Shown here piece after piece: positions 47,150-58,000 of a stretch of DNA of 64,000 nt. The translations under genes were made by a program, and so were the position numbers. Positions within the stretch are counted from its first letter, which is position 1; each line of letters starts with the position of its first letter. The stretch is from Tanytarsus gracilentus (lineage: Eukaryota; Arthropoda; Insecta; Diptera; Chironomidae): positions 5,974,501 to 6,038,500 of the forward strand of contig JAXRKN010000045.1 of NCBI GenBank assembly GCA_038502055.1, written 5' to 3'. The notes beneath the pieces are model-generated. The model searched no databases. It saw nothing but the letters and a program-made list of their open reading frames with translations, and had not been told where the DNA came from.

Positions 47150-49179
47150 TTAAGAATTTTCATTATCACCACCATCAATTTGTTCGATTGAGGACGAGTC
47201 CGTTGATTCGGTTATAAAGTCATTGAAATTGACGTTTAATTTCTGGATAGAAGTTGTTTCAGGTGTTGCTGTTGTTGTTAGAGCGGGAAACCAGATTGAG
47301 GGAATTCTGAGGAATTAATAATAAAAAAATAATTCCAGGAATATTAAATTTGAACTCACTTTATGAGTGGATACCTTAAATCCACTTGGTCAAGCATGTA
47401 CTGGAATCTACAGTAAAATTCTGATTCGCCAACGCACCTTTAAGAAAAATATATTTTTACAATCCCAAAAAAAATGTCTATGAATAAAATCCTACCATGG
47501 TATCTGATGTGATTCAAAACCTTCGATAGCTGTCAGCGCGAAATTCGCAATTTCCTTAATTCTGAAATCTGTGTTCGCATACGCATCCAAAAAGTTATAA
47601 TTTCTTCCTTTTCTTTCCTCCTCTGAACTCACGTCCTCAGCCACATCCTCGAATTTCTTTTTCAATGACGGCAGGAAGAGAAGCAAGCAAATAATGGCGA
47701 TAAACTTTACAATTTTCTTGAAAATGATGAACTTCAGGAGCAACTTTGACATCAGCACCAGATCGAATTTCTTCAGAATCTTCTCTAAGAACCAACTTTC
47801 GTGAGATTTTTTATCTTCGTGTGATGAGACGGCGTGTGACGATGATACTGTCGATGGATAATAAGATGGAGGTCCGTAAGAAGGGTGCGGTACGTAAGAA
47901 TAGCTGGGTGGTCCGTATGTCGGGACTGGTGGTGACGGAAGTGGAAGATAATTGGGTGCTGGTGGCGCGCCATAATGATAACCAGTGAACGAGTGCGTTT
48001 TTGCATCGTAGCTAGCTGGAAGTGAATTAAAACTCACTTCAGTCGAATGTGAACCCGCGCTCGTCACGTCCTGCGTAACTGAATTATTTATTGCTAAATT
48101 ATTTATATAAATTGGATACCAAAACTTCATTCCCTCCTCCTCACTTTCGTCACCAGTGACTTTTTTACTATAAAATGGATTAGGAAGTTTATACACATTG
48201 GAAGTTAGTCCGTAGTCTGCGCCAATGTCATGCTTTTTTCCGTTCTTATTGTACAAGCTGTCAAAGAAGTCATTTTTTGTATAAATTGCGTCAAAGAATT
48301 TGTCCACGCGAGTCAAATTTTTTATCGCTAATTTTGGGAATGGGAAAATTTATGTGGAATTAGTTTTTTCAAAGGATGGGAAGTCGTTTTTACTTTGCAA
48401 GTTAGAAATGTGTCAGTAAATTGAGTTTTTAAATTATTTATAGTGCTTAAGTAAGTTTAATAAAAAAAATTTGCGACCTTTTTAAGTAAAAAAATGTGTG
48501 TCAGTTCAATAATTTTCACCCCTAAATTAAATGTGAGAATTTTCTCACATTAGGCTGCAAAATATCCTTGAGAAATCCCGAAAATTAAAAGAATTTAAAA
48601 AGAGCTTTTAAGGCTTTTTTCGGATGAATTCTATTTTTCAAATTTTTGTATGCGGATTTAATCAAATAAACTCTTTTATTATTCAATTTTCCACGCTTCT
48701 TTTCCGAGAAAGATTTTAAAATTTTACGCAGCATTTTCTGAATGTCATTTTAATCAAAAATTCGAAATTTACGGGAAAATTCGCTTTCTTTCAATTTTTA
48801 TATTTTTTTAAACAAAAAATTTTCTAATGCTAGAGATTTGTTTTTACTGTGACGAAAGAGTGATTACGAAATGTGTTTAGATATGGCAATTAAAAATGAA
48901 TTTACAAGGTGGAGTTGATGGCAGTTTTTGGTGAAAATGAGTAAAATTTAGGAAAAAAAGATAAATCAATTTTTTTATCTTTTAAATTTTTTTAATTTTC
49001 TTTTTCAAATAATTTAAAGTTAAATTTTTTCACTCCCTCATAACTTTTATCCAAACACCAATAAATCACTCACATTCAATTCTTCGATTTTGAGGTGGAC
49101 TTTTTTGAGTTATCACGGCAGCCAGCGTTAAAGTTAAAGGCACCAAGGCTATTAAAATCAAAATTTTCACTTTCAGCAT
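47150..49179 (-). CDS. Unrecognised secreted or membrane protein with Pro/Tyr-rich domain
   Basis: Exons 49074-49179, 47496-48327, 47360-47437 and 47150-47306 join in phase to about 390 aa. A clear signal peptide (MLKVKILILIALVPLTL) starts the protein. The first half has charged and aromatic sequence and potential N-glycosylation sites, then a Pro/Tyr-rich stretch (APPAPNYLPLPSPPVPTYG, YGPPSYYPS). Around residues 230-262 a basic-hydrophobic segment (LLLKFIIFKKIVKFIAIICL) looks like a membrane or membrane-active helix. A small Cys-containing C-terminal region (WCVGESEFYCRFQYML) is followed by a Thr/Ser/Asp-rich tail. The combination of signal peptide, basic hydrophobic helix and WC..E..C region resembles insect-only uncharacterised families of cuticle/secretory tissue, but I do not recognise a named family. 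Confidence 0.75.
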
Positions 49180-50401
49180 TTTTTCTTTCGGCTGTTGAAA
49201 ACTTTTCTTCACGTTTATTTCACTCGATGTGCGTAAATCAACTGAATTGAACTTTTTCTTTCTTTACTTTTTTTCTTGATATCGAAATCGAAGAAGCGCG
49301 AAAGAATAATTGGTGAACAAGTAGAAGAAGTGGAGGAAAGAAGTGTTTAATTGACTGTGATTGTGGCTGTGTGACATATTGACTGCATGCTTAAAAATTT
49401 CTTTGCTAACTCGCTTTTTATTCGGTTTACTGTCAGAAACGTGCTTAAAATTTACAATAACAAATAATGATATTGAGTTTGTAAAGAAAAAATTAAATAG
49501 TTTGTGATAACATGAAGAAAGGGGCAGTAAGTTTTGGAAATTTTTAATTATTTTAAAAGAAGGCAAATTTATTTTTCATAATTTTCCAAAAAAAAATTAA
49601 AATATTTTTTCGAGAATTGAATTCTAAAAAATATTCAGATTGTGGTAGATCGTGAAGGTAGCTCATTCACACAAATCATTTAGAAATTTATAATCATACT
49701 CAAAAAAGGTTCTTTAATCCCTTATCAAATTTTAAACCAGACAAGCTAATTTTAATTAAACACTCCAACCATAAATTAACGGATAACTCCAGAAAATGCC
49801 AAAAATTCCTATGAAGATTTTGTGACACCTTTAGCGACCTAAAAACCTTCATTAGAAAAAGGTTGCACGGAAGGGAATTGTGATACGAGAGAGATAATAG
49901 AGCGATGATGATACACATGTACGACAATTTTCTACCACATAAACCACACTAAATTAAATGATATCAAAAGTGCTTTGATTGTCACTTGCTAACCCACTTA
50001 TAACAACTAGGTGATACATAAAATTTTTGTGGTTTATTAAAGATGCAAATTAGAATTTACGAGAGAAAGAATGCAGAGTTCATTAAATCACTCGCTAATG
50101 GAATTTTTTAAGGTTAAACAAATGTTAAATCTTTTAATTATAAATTCATGCATAGCTTTCTGTGCTTTTGAAAAAGTTAATTCAAATAAATGAAAAAACT
50201 TTAATTTTCCTTGCACAAACATTTCAATAATAAATTTCTCTCTCTCGTTATTTTAATTCAGTTAACATCAAGTGAGGATAATTTGATAGTTCTTGTGCAA
50301 ATATTAAAATTCATTAAAAAAGTTGAAATATTTCTGAGAAAGAGTTATTAAAAAATAGATCTAAAAAATCATTTTCAATTGAACAAAGAAAATAAATAAA
50401 A

Positions 50402-50539
50402 ATCCACGTTTGGACACAGAAAAATTGAACGCAGTATTTTTTTTAGAATCGAGAAATTGAAGGAAAAAATGTTTACAAAAAATCAAAAATAAATTTTTTG
50501 AATTTTAACGGAAATTTTTTTCTGTGTCCATTAGTGGAT
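50402..50539. mobile_element. Short inverted-repeat element (MITE-like)
   Basis: Left arm ATCCAC then TGGACACAGAAAAA (50402-50424) is mirrored by the right arm TTTTTCTGTGTCCA then GTGGAT (50516-50539), with a 3-nt mismatch between the two blocks. The ~90-bp interior is A/T-rich and non-coding. No convincing target-site duplication. Size and ends fit a small DNA-transposon derivative, superfamily not assigned. Confidence 0.5.
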
Positions 50540-52522
50540 AAAAAATATTAAGGACAGCAATAAAAATTGAAGTTCACTTCAAAGCAGCTGTGAACGACAG
50601 CATTTTCACGACCATTAAGCTCTGGATATTTTTTTGATATCGATAAAAGTCAAACAATTGTGATTCCACAATTGAACAACACCCTTGACTCAAGATGGAA
50701 TGAACTTTTCAAGCTTTTGTTCTTTGTTCAATGAGTCGAGCAGCTTTTCTCAATTATTTGAAAAATTTATTGGAGCAGGAAATCTTGGAAGGCATAAAGA
50801 AGTTCTGACGGTTGTCAATGCACTTTCGTGTTTTTTATTGAGAATAATTTATGAACTTTTAGCAGAAATATTAAAAACTTTTATGCTTACTATTTTTTAT
50901 GCAATAAAATTTAAATTTTTATTTGAAAACTTTCAACGTTAATTTTTTTTAAATTATCATAATTAAAATTAACTAATTAGCATCTAAATTATAAATTTTT
51001 TGATTAATTATTTTCAAAGTTTTTTTTATTCCGAGAAAAGTATGCGTGATAACAAAAAATGTTGTCGGGACACGATTAATATTTATGAGCTTTTTAAAAA
51101 ACTTTGAAGTGCAATTTTATTAAACTTTTTTCACACTTCTGTGCTCTGTCTCAAGTTCAATGACAGTTGACGTAAATAATATTGTTAAGTATTTTAATTT
51201 CAGTGAATAAAAATACACAAAATATAAAAGTTAAATTTAACCCTCGTCTAGATATTTTGAAAAGTATTCTTCGTACATTAAAGAATACTTGAACATTTTT
51301 TTTCTCATAAAGGCGTGCAGATATTTTTTTATTCATTCATCATTTATGCGGTATTGAAGCAAAACGTCAACTGCAAATGTTTTTTATCACAATTTTTTTT
51401 GAAAACTCGTAAAAACTTTGTTGACGTGTTTTTAATTTTGCAGTTTTTATTGAAATCATATTAAAGATCCATGAACGCATATGCATATGATATGAGTGAA
51501 CTTTGATCCTTTTAATTCTCTTATCAGGAATTTTTCTTTTCGTATTCTTAATTAAGTTTTTAATATTCGAAGCATAATTTTTTGAGCTTAGTTGATTTAA
51601 ATAAGATATTCAGAGTGTTTGCACAACAGATCAAAAATTATGCAGAAAAGTTTATTAACTGAAAAAATTTCTGGAAATATTAATTTTTTAAAAAAAGTAA
51701 ATCAGAGATGAAGAAGATCCAAACAGTCTTTGACCTTTATATAACTGATAGACGTGCAAGTCTTAAATAATTAACTGAATTTGTTTAATCCAACTTCAAG
51801 AGTTCTTCGACATCAATTAAAAAAATTCTTCGTAAATTGAGTCTCACACCTTGATCCTTCACCTTCCTCGATTAGATTTAAATTTAAAAACCACTCTTTG
51901 CCTTTTCCTCTATCATAAGCTTTTGAAGGGTCAATGAGAAATCTGTAAATGTCTGCGATTTTTAATGAGATTCTCATCTTTAGATTTTATCAGAAAAAAG
52001 GAAAAGTAAAATCCATTAAGTACTTTCCTTTTGCGTGGTAAAGACGAAAGGAAGTATAACGAGAAAAACTAATTAAGAAGAAGAAAAAACTCACCGAAAG
52101 TGATTTAGAATTTTCGCTCAAAAGCTTCTTAAAAATTCATGAGTTATTGAAGATTGAAGTTTGAATTTTTATAAACGAGATGGAAAAGTATAAAATTGAT
52201 TAAAATTTTAAATTTAGTAAAAATTATTCGAAAAAATCTTGGTTCAAAAAATTTATTTTTTTCAACGTCACTCAATGCCTCAAAAAAATTTCTCTAAATA
52301 TTTTTCAAGTTCTAAAATGTTTAGAGATATCGTGCCATAGATTTATTAGTAAAAAGTTTATATCAAGTTTTAACAATTGTTAAAATGGTTTAAGTTACAT
52401 CACCGGCGGGAAAATTTTAATGGTCAAAAATTAAACTTCAAAATTTTTGATTTTGATTAAAGAAAATTTTTCGAAAGCATTGTCTTGAAAATTCATTTCC
52501 TCCGTATATTATCTAAAGGCAC

Positions 52523-52549
52523 CGGTGATTGCTATTATCGCAATCACCG
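52523..52549. other. Perfect 10-bp hairpin in AT-rich desert
   Basis: CGGTGATTGC and GCAATCACCG are separated by a 7-nt loop (TATTATC). It is much more GC-rich than its surroundings, but the stem does not extend further, so it is short for a microRNA precursor. Confidence 0.4.
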
Positions 52550-53591
52550 ATGAATTAGGGAATTCTATTAAAATATTAAATGATAGGCTTTAGAAATAAA
52601 TCACCAGGTTAAAATTCTTCAGATTTTTCTTCACGAAAGGATTTCAATTATTTTAAATGCCGATTTATTTTATTTACAGCACATCGATAAATTTTTCAAT
52701 CAAAGAAAAATAAATCCCTTCGATAAATGTTTTTGCGTTAACGCTTCGAAATCTTTTTCTTAGAAAAAGGATGTGAAAAATTTCCAAAAAATTTAACATA
52801 GATAAATAAATTTATGAAGGCATTAGGATAGCTTGAAAAGGAGTCAAAGTGTGTGACAATTACTTAACAAATTTATTTGTTACAAACCCAGTAACAAAAT
52901 GCATAACTGAAATGGTATTTAATAAATGCTGTAAATTTTTTTAGATGCTCGAGGGATTTTTTTTGGAATATTGAAAAATTTAGATTTTTTCTGAATATTT
53001 TATTCTTCTTCAAATAATTCTTTGTTGATGACTGCGATGTGAGCATTAAATTGAACAATTTAAATTAATTATTTCGTTCGGAAGAAAATGATAAAGAAAA
53101 TCTTTTTACTATTTATGTCTAGACGCGATGTGATGGAAATTCACACTTGCATTTCAAATACATTCAGTAAAGTTTTCATGCACACTTCATAAATAAATTT
53201 TCTCATTTGAAATGAAGAAGTTTTATTACATTATAATTAAATTTTTTTTAATACGTTATGAATTTGAAGTTAGTGCACTTGATGGTTGGGGTTGATGTTC
53301 ATGCTTTAGATAACTTCACTAATTTATTCATAGGGTTCAATTTGATAATGTTTAGGTTGCCCGAAGAATGTACTTAGCTAATCTTTTACCCTCGAGGGCC
53401 TTCTTGCATGAATATTTGATTTATAAAAAGAACAAATTTAGCTCTTAATGGCGGTTTTCTTATCACTCGAAAGACCTTCACATTGAACTGAAATTTTATA
53501 CCAAATTGACATTTTCAGAAATATAATTTGGAAATTCTATGTCAATGCTGAAATTAAGTTCTATTTTTAGTAAATTTATTATTCCTCTTTT

Positions 53592-53825
53592 TTAGCGTAA
53601 CCCACACAAAGTGTGGTAACGCTTATATGCTCATCTTTCCTTCCGTCCGTCTGTACCATCGAGATCTCGGCCCCTGGATTTTGTCTACTAATTTTATTAT
53701 TAAAGCTATAATTGTTCAAATTAACAAACCTGTCCGGATTGACTAAAACTGATTTTTTTATGCACTTGATTTTCAAACACTGATCTGTTACGCGGCAACA
53801 CCCACTGGTGGGTTTTCAAACATTT
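53592..53825 (-). mobile_element. Rolling-circle-like repeat, copy D (short, inverted, diverged)
   Basis: Read on the minus strand it begins with the family 5' block (GTTTGAAAACCCACCAGTGG, then GTGTTGCCGCGTAAC and AGATCAGTG) and ends with GAGATCTCGATGG, ACAGACGGACGG, GCATATAAGCGTTAC and a terminal hairpin (53594-53623) followed by TAAAAAA. At 234 bp it has lost the minisatellite core and all but traces of the subunits, leaving the two ends. A reading frame across it is spurious. Confidence 0.7.
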
Positions 53826-54291
53826 TTGTAAATACGCGTCGTAATTTGGTGGAAAAAGAAAACACAAAAAGCCGAAATTAAATTCCTTTAATCTTTTGGG
53901 AAAATGTCTGTTTAAGCTTCAAGTTAGATTAAACCACAAAATTTAAAAATAAATATTAAGCTCATCAATAATATTGAGGAGTTTATTTTGAAATAAGTTC
54001 ATTGTCAAAAGCTGATTAAGAAGTCGTGACGAAATGAAAAAACAAGAGATTATAGCGAGTTAAAATTGAGAGTTTAAATTTTAAACCACACATGAGAAAT
54101 TTTGCAGAGTTTTAACTAAAAAAAATTAATTCTCTTTTTGTGATTTTTCTTCAATGCATTTTCTTGAAAGAAAAAATTTTTCCGTAGAGCGAATTCACGA
54201 AACGTCTGACGTAGGATAAAATTATTTTTGCTACGTACGATTTTCTCTGTGGAAATGTTGAATGCAAAAGGCAACTTGAAAGAGTTTCGAA

Positions 54292-54999
54292 TAGAGTTTC
54301 TCAAATGCCCGGGTAATGAGATTTTGTCCTACCCGGGTAAAAAAATATACCTATTTTTACTCAAATTTTCGGCTAATCTTTACATAGAGCATTTTTAGTA
54401 ACAGAAATAAGTTTTTTAAACAGAAAATGAAAAGATTAAAAGAAATATAAAAAGTTTAATGGAAATAGTTCTTAAGGAACATTACACAGTGAAGGTCTGA
54501 CATTCGAGTTCTAGCCTTTGTTACAATATCTCCAGCCTCTAAAAATGCCCTCTATGAAGAAACTGATGTTGCCTGAATCGTTAGTAAAGCTTTAAACAAT
54601 CGGTCCAAAATTGGAGATCTTTGTTTGAGTCTTCTCATGTCATCTCATGGCTATTTTTTTGTTGCACTTGCACTTGATGTTTCAAAATACTTTTTTGAAT
54701 TAAAAAATTTCACAAACGAATCTAAATTTATAAAGGTAAACTACCTTCTTAAGTCATGTAGTTTTGATAAGTGATAAAATTCATTGTAAACAAAACATTT
54801 TCAGGTATTGGTTTACACAAAACTTATAAAAAGCAGTTATGGAGGAAGATTTTTTCAACAAAAAATTAAGAAAATTTTCTTCGAATTTTTTAATTTTTAC
54901 CCGGGTAAGGGTAGAGCAATTTTCCGGGTATACCCGGGTAGTAAAATTGACGGGCATACCCGGGTATACCCGTACCCGGGTTACCCGTGAGAAACTCTA
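54292..54999 (-). mobile_element. Decayed hAT-superfamily transposon
   Basis: A 708-bp element with perfect 11-bp terminal inverted repeats (TAGAGTTTCTC) flanked by an 8-bp target-site duplication with one mismatch (GTTTCGAA 54284-54291, GTTTCGAT 55000-55007). Eight-base duplications and TIRs of this form are hallmarks of hAT elements. The subterminal regions are dense in the palindrome TACCCGGGTA, mainly at 54330-54339 and 54897-54988. The interior contains a remnant of the transposase C terminus on the minus strand (54456-54587). Confidence 0.8.
54456..54587 (-). pseudogene. Remnant of hAT transposase C-terminal dimerisation domain
   Basis: The minus strand reads LLTIQATSVSS, a stop, then RAFLEAGDIVTKARTRMSD and a hydrophobic FLKNYF end. 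This matches the conserved hAT C-terminal pattern SSER-F-S-AG-IVTKKR-RL with the usual Glu codon mutated to a TAG stop. The rest of the transposase is missing, so the element is inactive. Confidence 0.75.
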
Positions 55000-55007
55000 G
55001 TTTCGAT

Positions 55008-58000
55008 GCCTTAATTTAAAAAATGATTTTTACCATTTTAATATACCTACAATAAAACTTTTTTAAAAAAATCTTGAAACTTTAGCAATATTTTTTCTGC
55101 CGACAGATTTTTCAAGATCAGGTTCAAGATATTTTTCTCTTTTAAGGTTAATGATGTCAATCGTTTCGCCCACAGAGAAGTTTATTTAGAGGAAAGCCAA
55201 ACTGTAACTCATCAATCAAAAGCATCCCATGACTTTATTTTTGAAAAAGAAAATTTTTTTACGAGGTGACACAAAAACTTTTCGTAAATTGATTCAATTA
55301 ATTAGGGATCGAATAAAAGTATCTAAAAAAATTCAATCACGTTTAATCCGCTCAAAAGTTTTTTCCTAAAAATTCTAAAACGCTTCCTGGAATCTTCTGT
55401 AGAAAAGAATCAATTAAACTTCTCCTAAAATAATTTTTTCTTTGAAACTCTTTCTAATGATAAAAAAAATTCACCGAAAAGATTTTCATCGAGTTTAATT
55501 CGTTCAGAAAAAAAAAATTAAACTCTTAAGTTCTTAATTAATTGCAAAAGTTTTTTACCAGTTTTTTAACCTACGAACTCGCACTTTGGCGGTTGCTAAT
55601 GGCAAGAATAAATTTTTTTTCTCATTCCGAATTGTCTTTTTCTTGACCATCATCATCATCATTGGTCGTTATGTTTGTGGCGTTACTTAACGATCTTGTC
55701 TAGGAAATTAATGACATTATACTGGAATTTTGCATATAATTATGGTGCTCAAAGAGAATTAAATAGAAATGAGGAGAAAATAATAAAGTGGAAATTTTTT
55801 ACCAGAATTAAATGATGGAAATTATTTGCCAATGACCTCTTCATGCATGTCTTCATCTTTACTGTCTGTCCCGCATGTGAAAATAAAATCACGTGTAGAG
55901 ATTGCATTTCTATTGACTTTGACATCAACAATAATTCAACATGTTAAAGACCTTTAATGTAATAGAAAAGCGATCTGTTGAACACGAATGAACTGGAGAA
56001 AAATAAAATTTAATTTTTTCCTCTTCAAAATAAATGTAATGCGCTTATAAAGTTGTGCTTGGTAAAATTGAGGATTTTACGTTTAGAAAGTACCTTCCTG
56101 GAAAGAGAGCTGATAGCAGGGTGAATATCCTCTTGATATTCGAGAGTGAGAGAAAAAAATACTCTAAAAAGGTTTGATATGTTAAATTCTTACAAACAGA
56201 TTTGTCTGTATCACTTTAGTCTTCAAAATTATTATTATCTCAACCTAAATGTAATCTTATTTTCTGACACTATCTGACGGATAACATTAACCCTTATCAT
56301 GTGATACAATGAAGAAGCAAAAATGACTGATTAATTAATTAAATTCAACCTTCTTCATGAGAGATTGACCATGAAAACGTCAAATTTTCACTTACTTTAA
56401 GTCCCACATGAGAAAACTGATACAGAAATAAGAAAATGTTCAAAGTTCATCAACAAAAAGAGAACACAATTAATTCTCTGTGGTCAACCACAAAAATTTA
56501 ATGCTCGTTTTCACAATTTTTCTCTGAGTGAGGTTTAAAAAAAACTTTTTACCTGCAAACTTTTTGGATTAGAAAGTCAAGCTGTGATGAGAAGAGATCT
56601 CAGAAAATAATTAAGGAAAAAGTTTCAAGGTGAGTGACATTTGATTTCTGAGAGGTGAATCTCGACTCTTGATATCCTTTTGAAATAGAAACTTTCAAAG
56701 CACAAAAAAGCTTTTTATAGCTTTTTAAAATGTAAATAATTTTAAAAATGTTTTCAAGTTGAGATTCGATTATTATCGCCTTTTTTAAAAGTTATATCGA
56801 AACCTTCAATTTGGTCTAATTTTTTTCGCAAGACCTTCAGAGCTTTGAGCTTTCCCTCGTGACATCCACCAATGAAACTTAAGCAAGTCTTTTTTAACGA
56901 TATAATTGAGCGAATAAATTAAGAAATCTTAAAATGAGCTTTCTCGAAAAATTTTCAATTTAAACTTTGTCATCATTGTTCTAATCGTTTTCTTTTAGAA
57001 CTTTTAACTTGGCAATTAAAACTCTTTCTTTGTTTTCTCCTTTATTACACATTCAAAATTCTAAAACATTTTGGATCACGCTCGAAGCAATTATCTAAGA
57101 GAATTTGATAATTCGCGAGAGTCAACTTTACCTTTTATTAAGTTTATAAAAGAAAATTAAATTTCTTCCATCCACACACCAAAATGTGTAAGAAATTTAA
57201 AATTGAAAGACAACTCATCTAAATTAATCCAAAACACAAAGAAAACTTTTCTAGCAGCAATGTTTTTTCCTGAAAAATGTTGAGATGAATACAGAGTGAA
57301 AATTTGCAAGTTGCGCGTGAGGAAAAAGCAGAGATTTAAGTCGATCGAAAAATCCGCATGGAAGAAAGGCAGAAATTGATAGAGATTGAGTTGATCAACT
57401 GAAATTTCTGAGAATATTGAGAGGTAAATTTGAATCCAAAATCATTCTTCAATTTCAATCCGCAGCTAAAATGAGCTAAAAAAATATTTTTTTCTATTTG
57501 AAACTTATTCACCGCGAGTTTGCAGAAAAAGGGTGACCAGGAGAGTTTTTCAGGTTCGAGGAGAAGTTTTACGAATCCAGGACAAATTTACAATTTTTTA
57601 ATATCCAGAACTGTAAAATCAAATTTTTTGATAGTCAGCCTTCGATAGCGAGACGTGAACTTATTTACGAGATAAAATATGGAAGTTTTTCAAGGAGTTT
57701 TCTAAAAAAAGGAAGTAAATAAAATAAGTGTGATGAAATTTTTTATGTCATTTGCTCGTTTTGTAGATAAATCCATTTTCATGTACATTTCTTCTCTAAA
57801 TTCACTTTCTTAATCAATGCATTCCCAGAATTATATTTTGACATATTCTCTAGACGAAAAAAAAATCAAAAAAGCAACAAATTGAGCATGTGCTCGAAGC
57901 GTTCTAAAAAAAATTCGATTTACAATAGAGAATCTAATCGGATGATGCTGTTGAATGTTGATGAAGAGAATAAGAAAGAAATGGAAAATTTATGCTAATC

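Larger units (their letters stand above)
49180..53591. other. Gene desert, proximal part
   Basis: 4.4 kb of AT-rich DNA without supported coding exons on either strand. Short open frames lack conserved motifs and splice context. Contains a 138-bp inverted-repeat element (50402-50539) and a small GC-rich hairpin (52523-52549). It could hold distant promoter or enhancer sequence of the minus-strand gene ending at 47150. Confidence 0.4.

Noticed and set aside
53579..53776. 65-codon minus-strand open frame
   Set aside because: It lies over repeat copy D and its translation is the conserved element end, not a gene.
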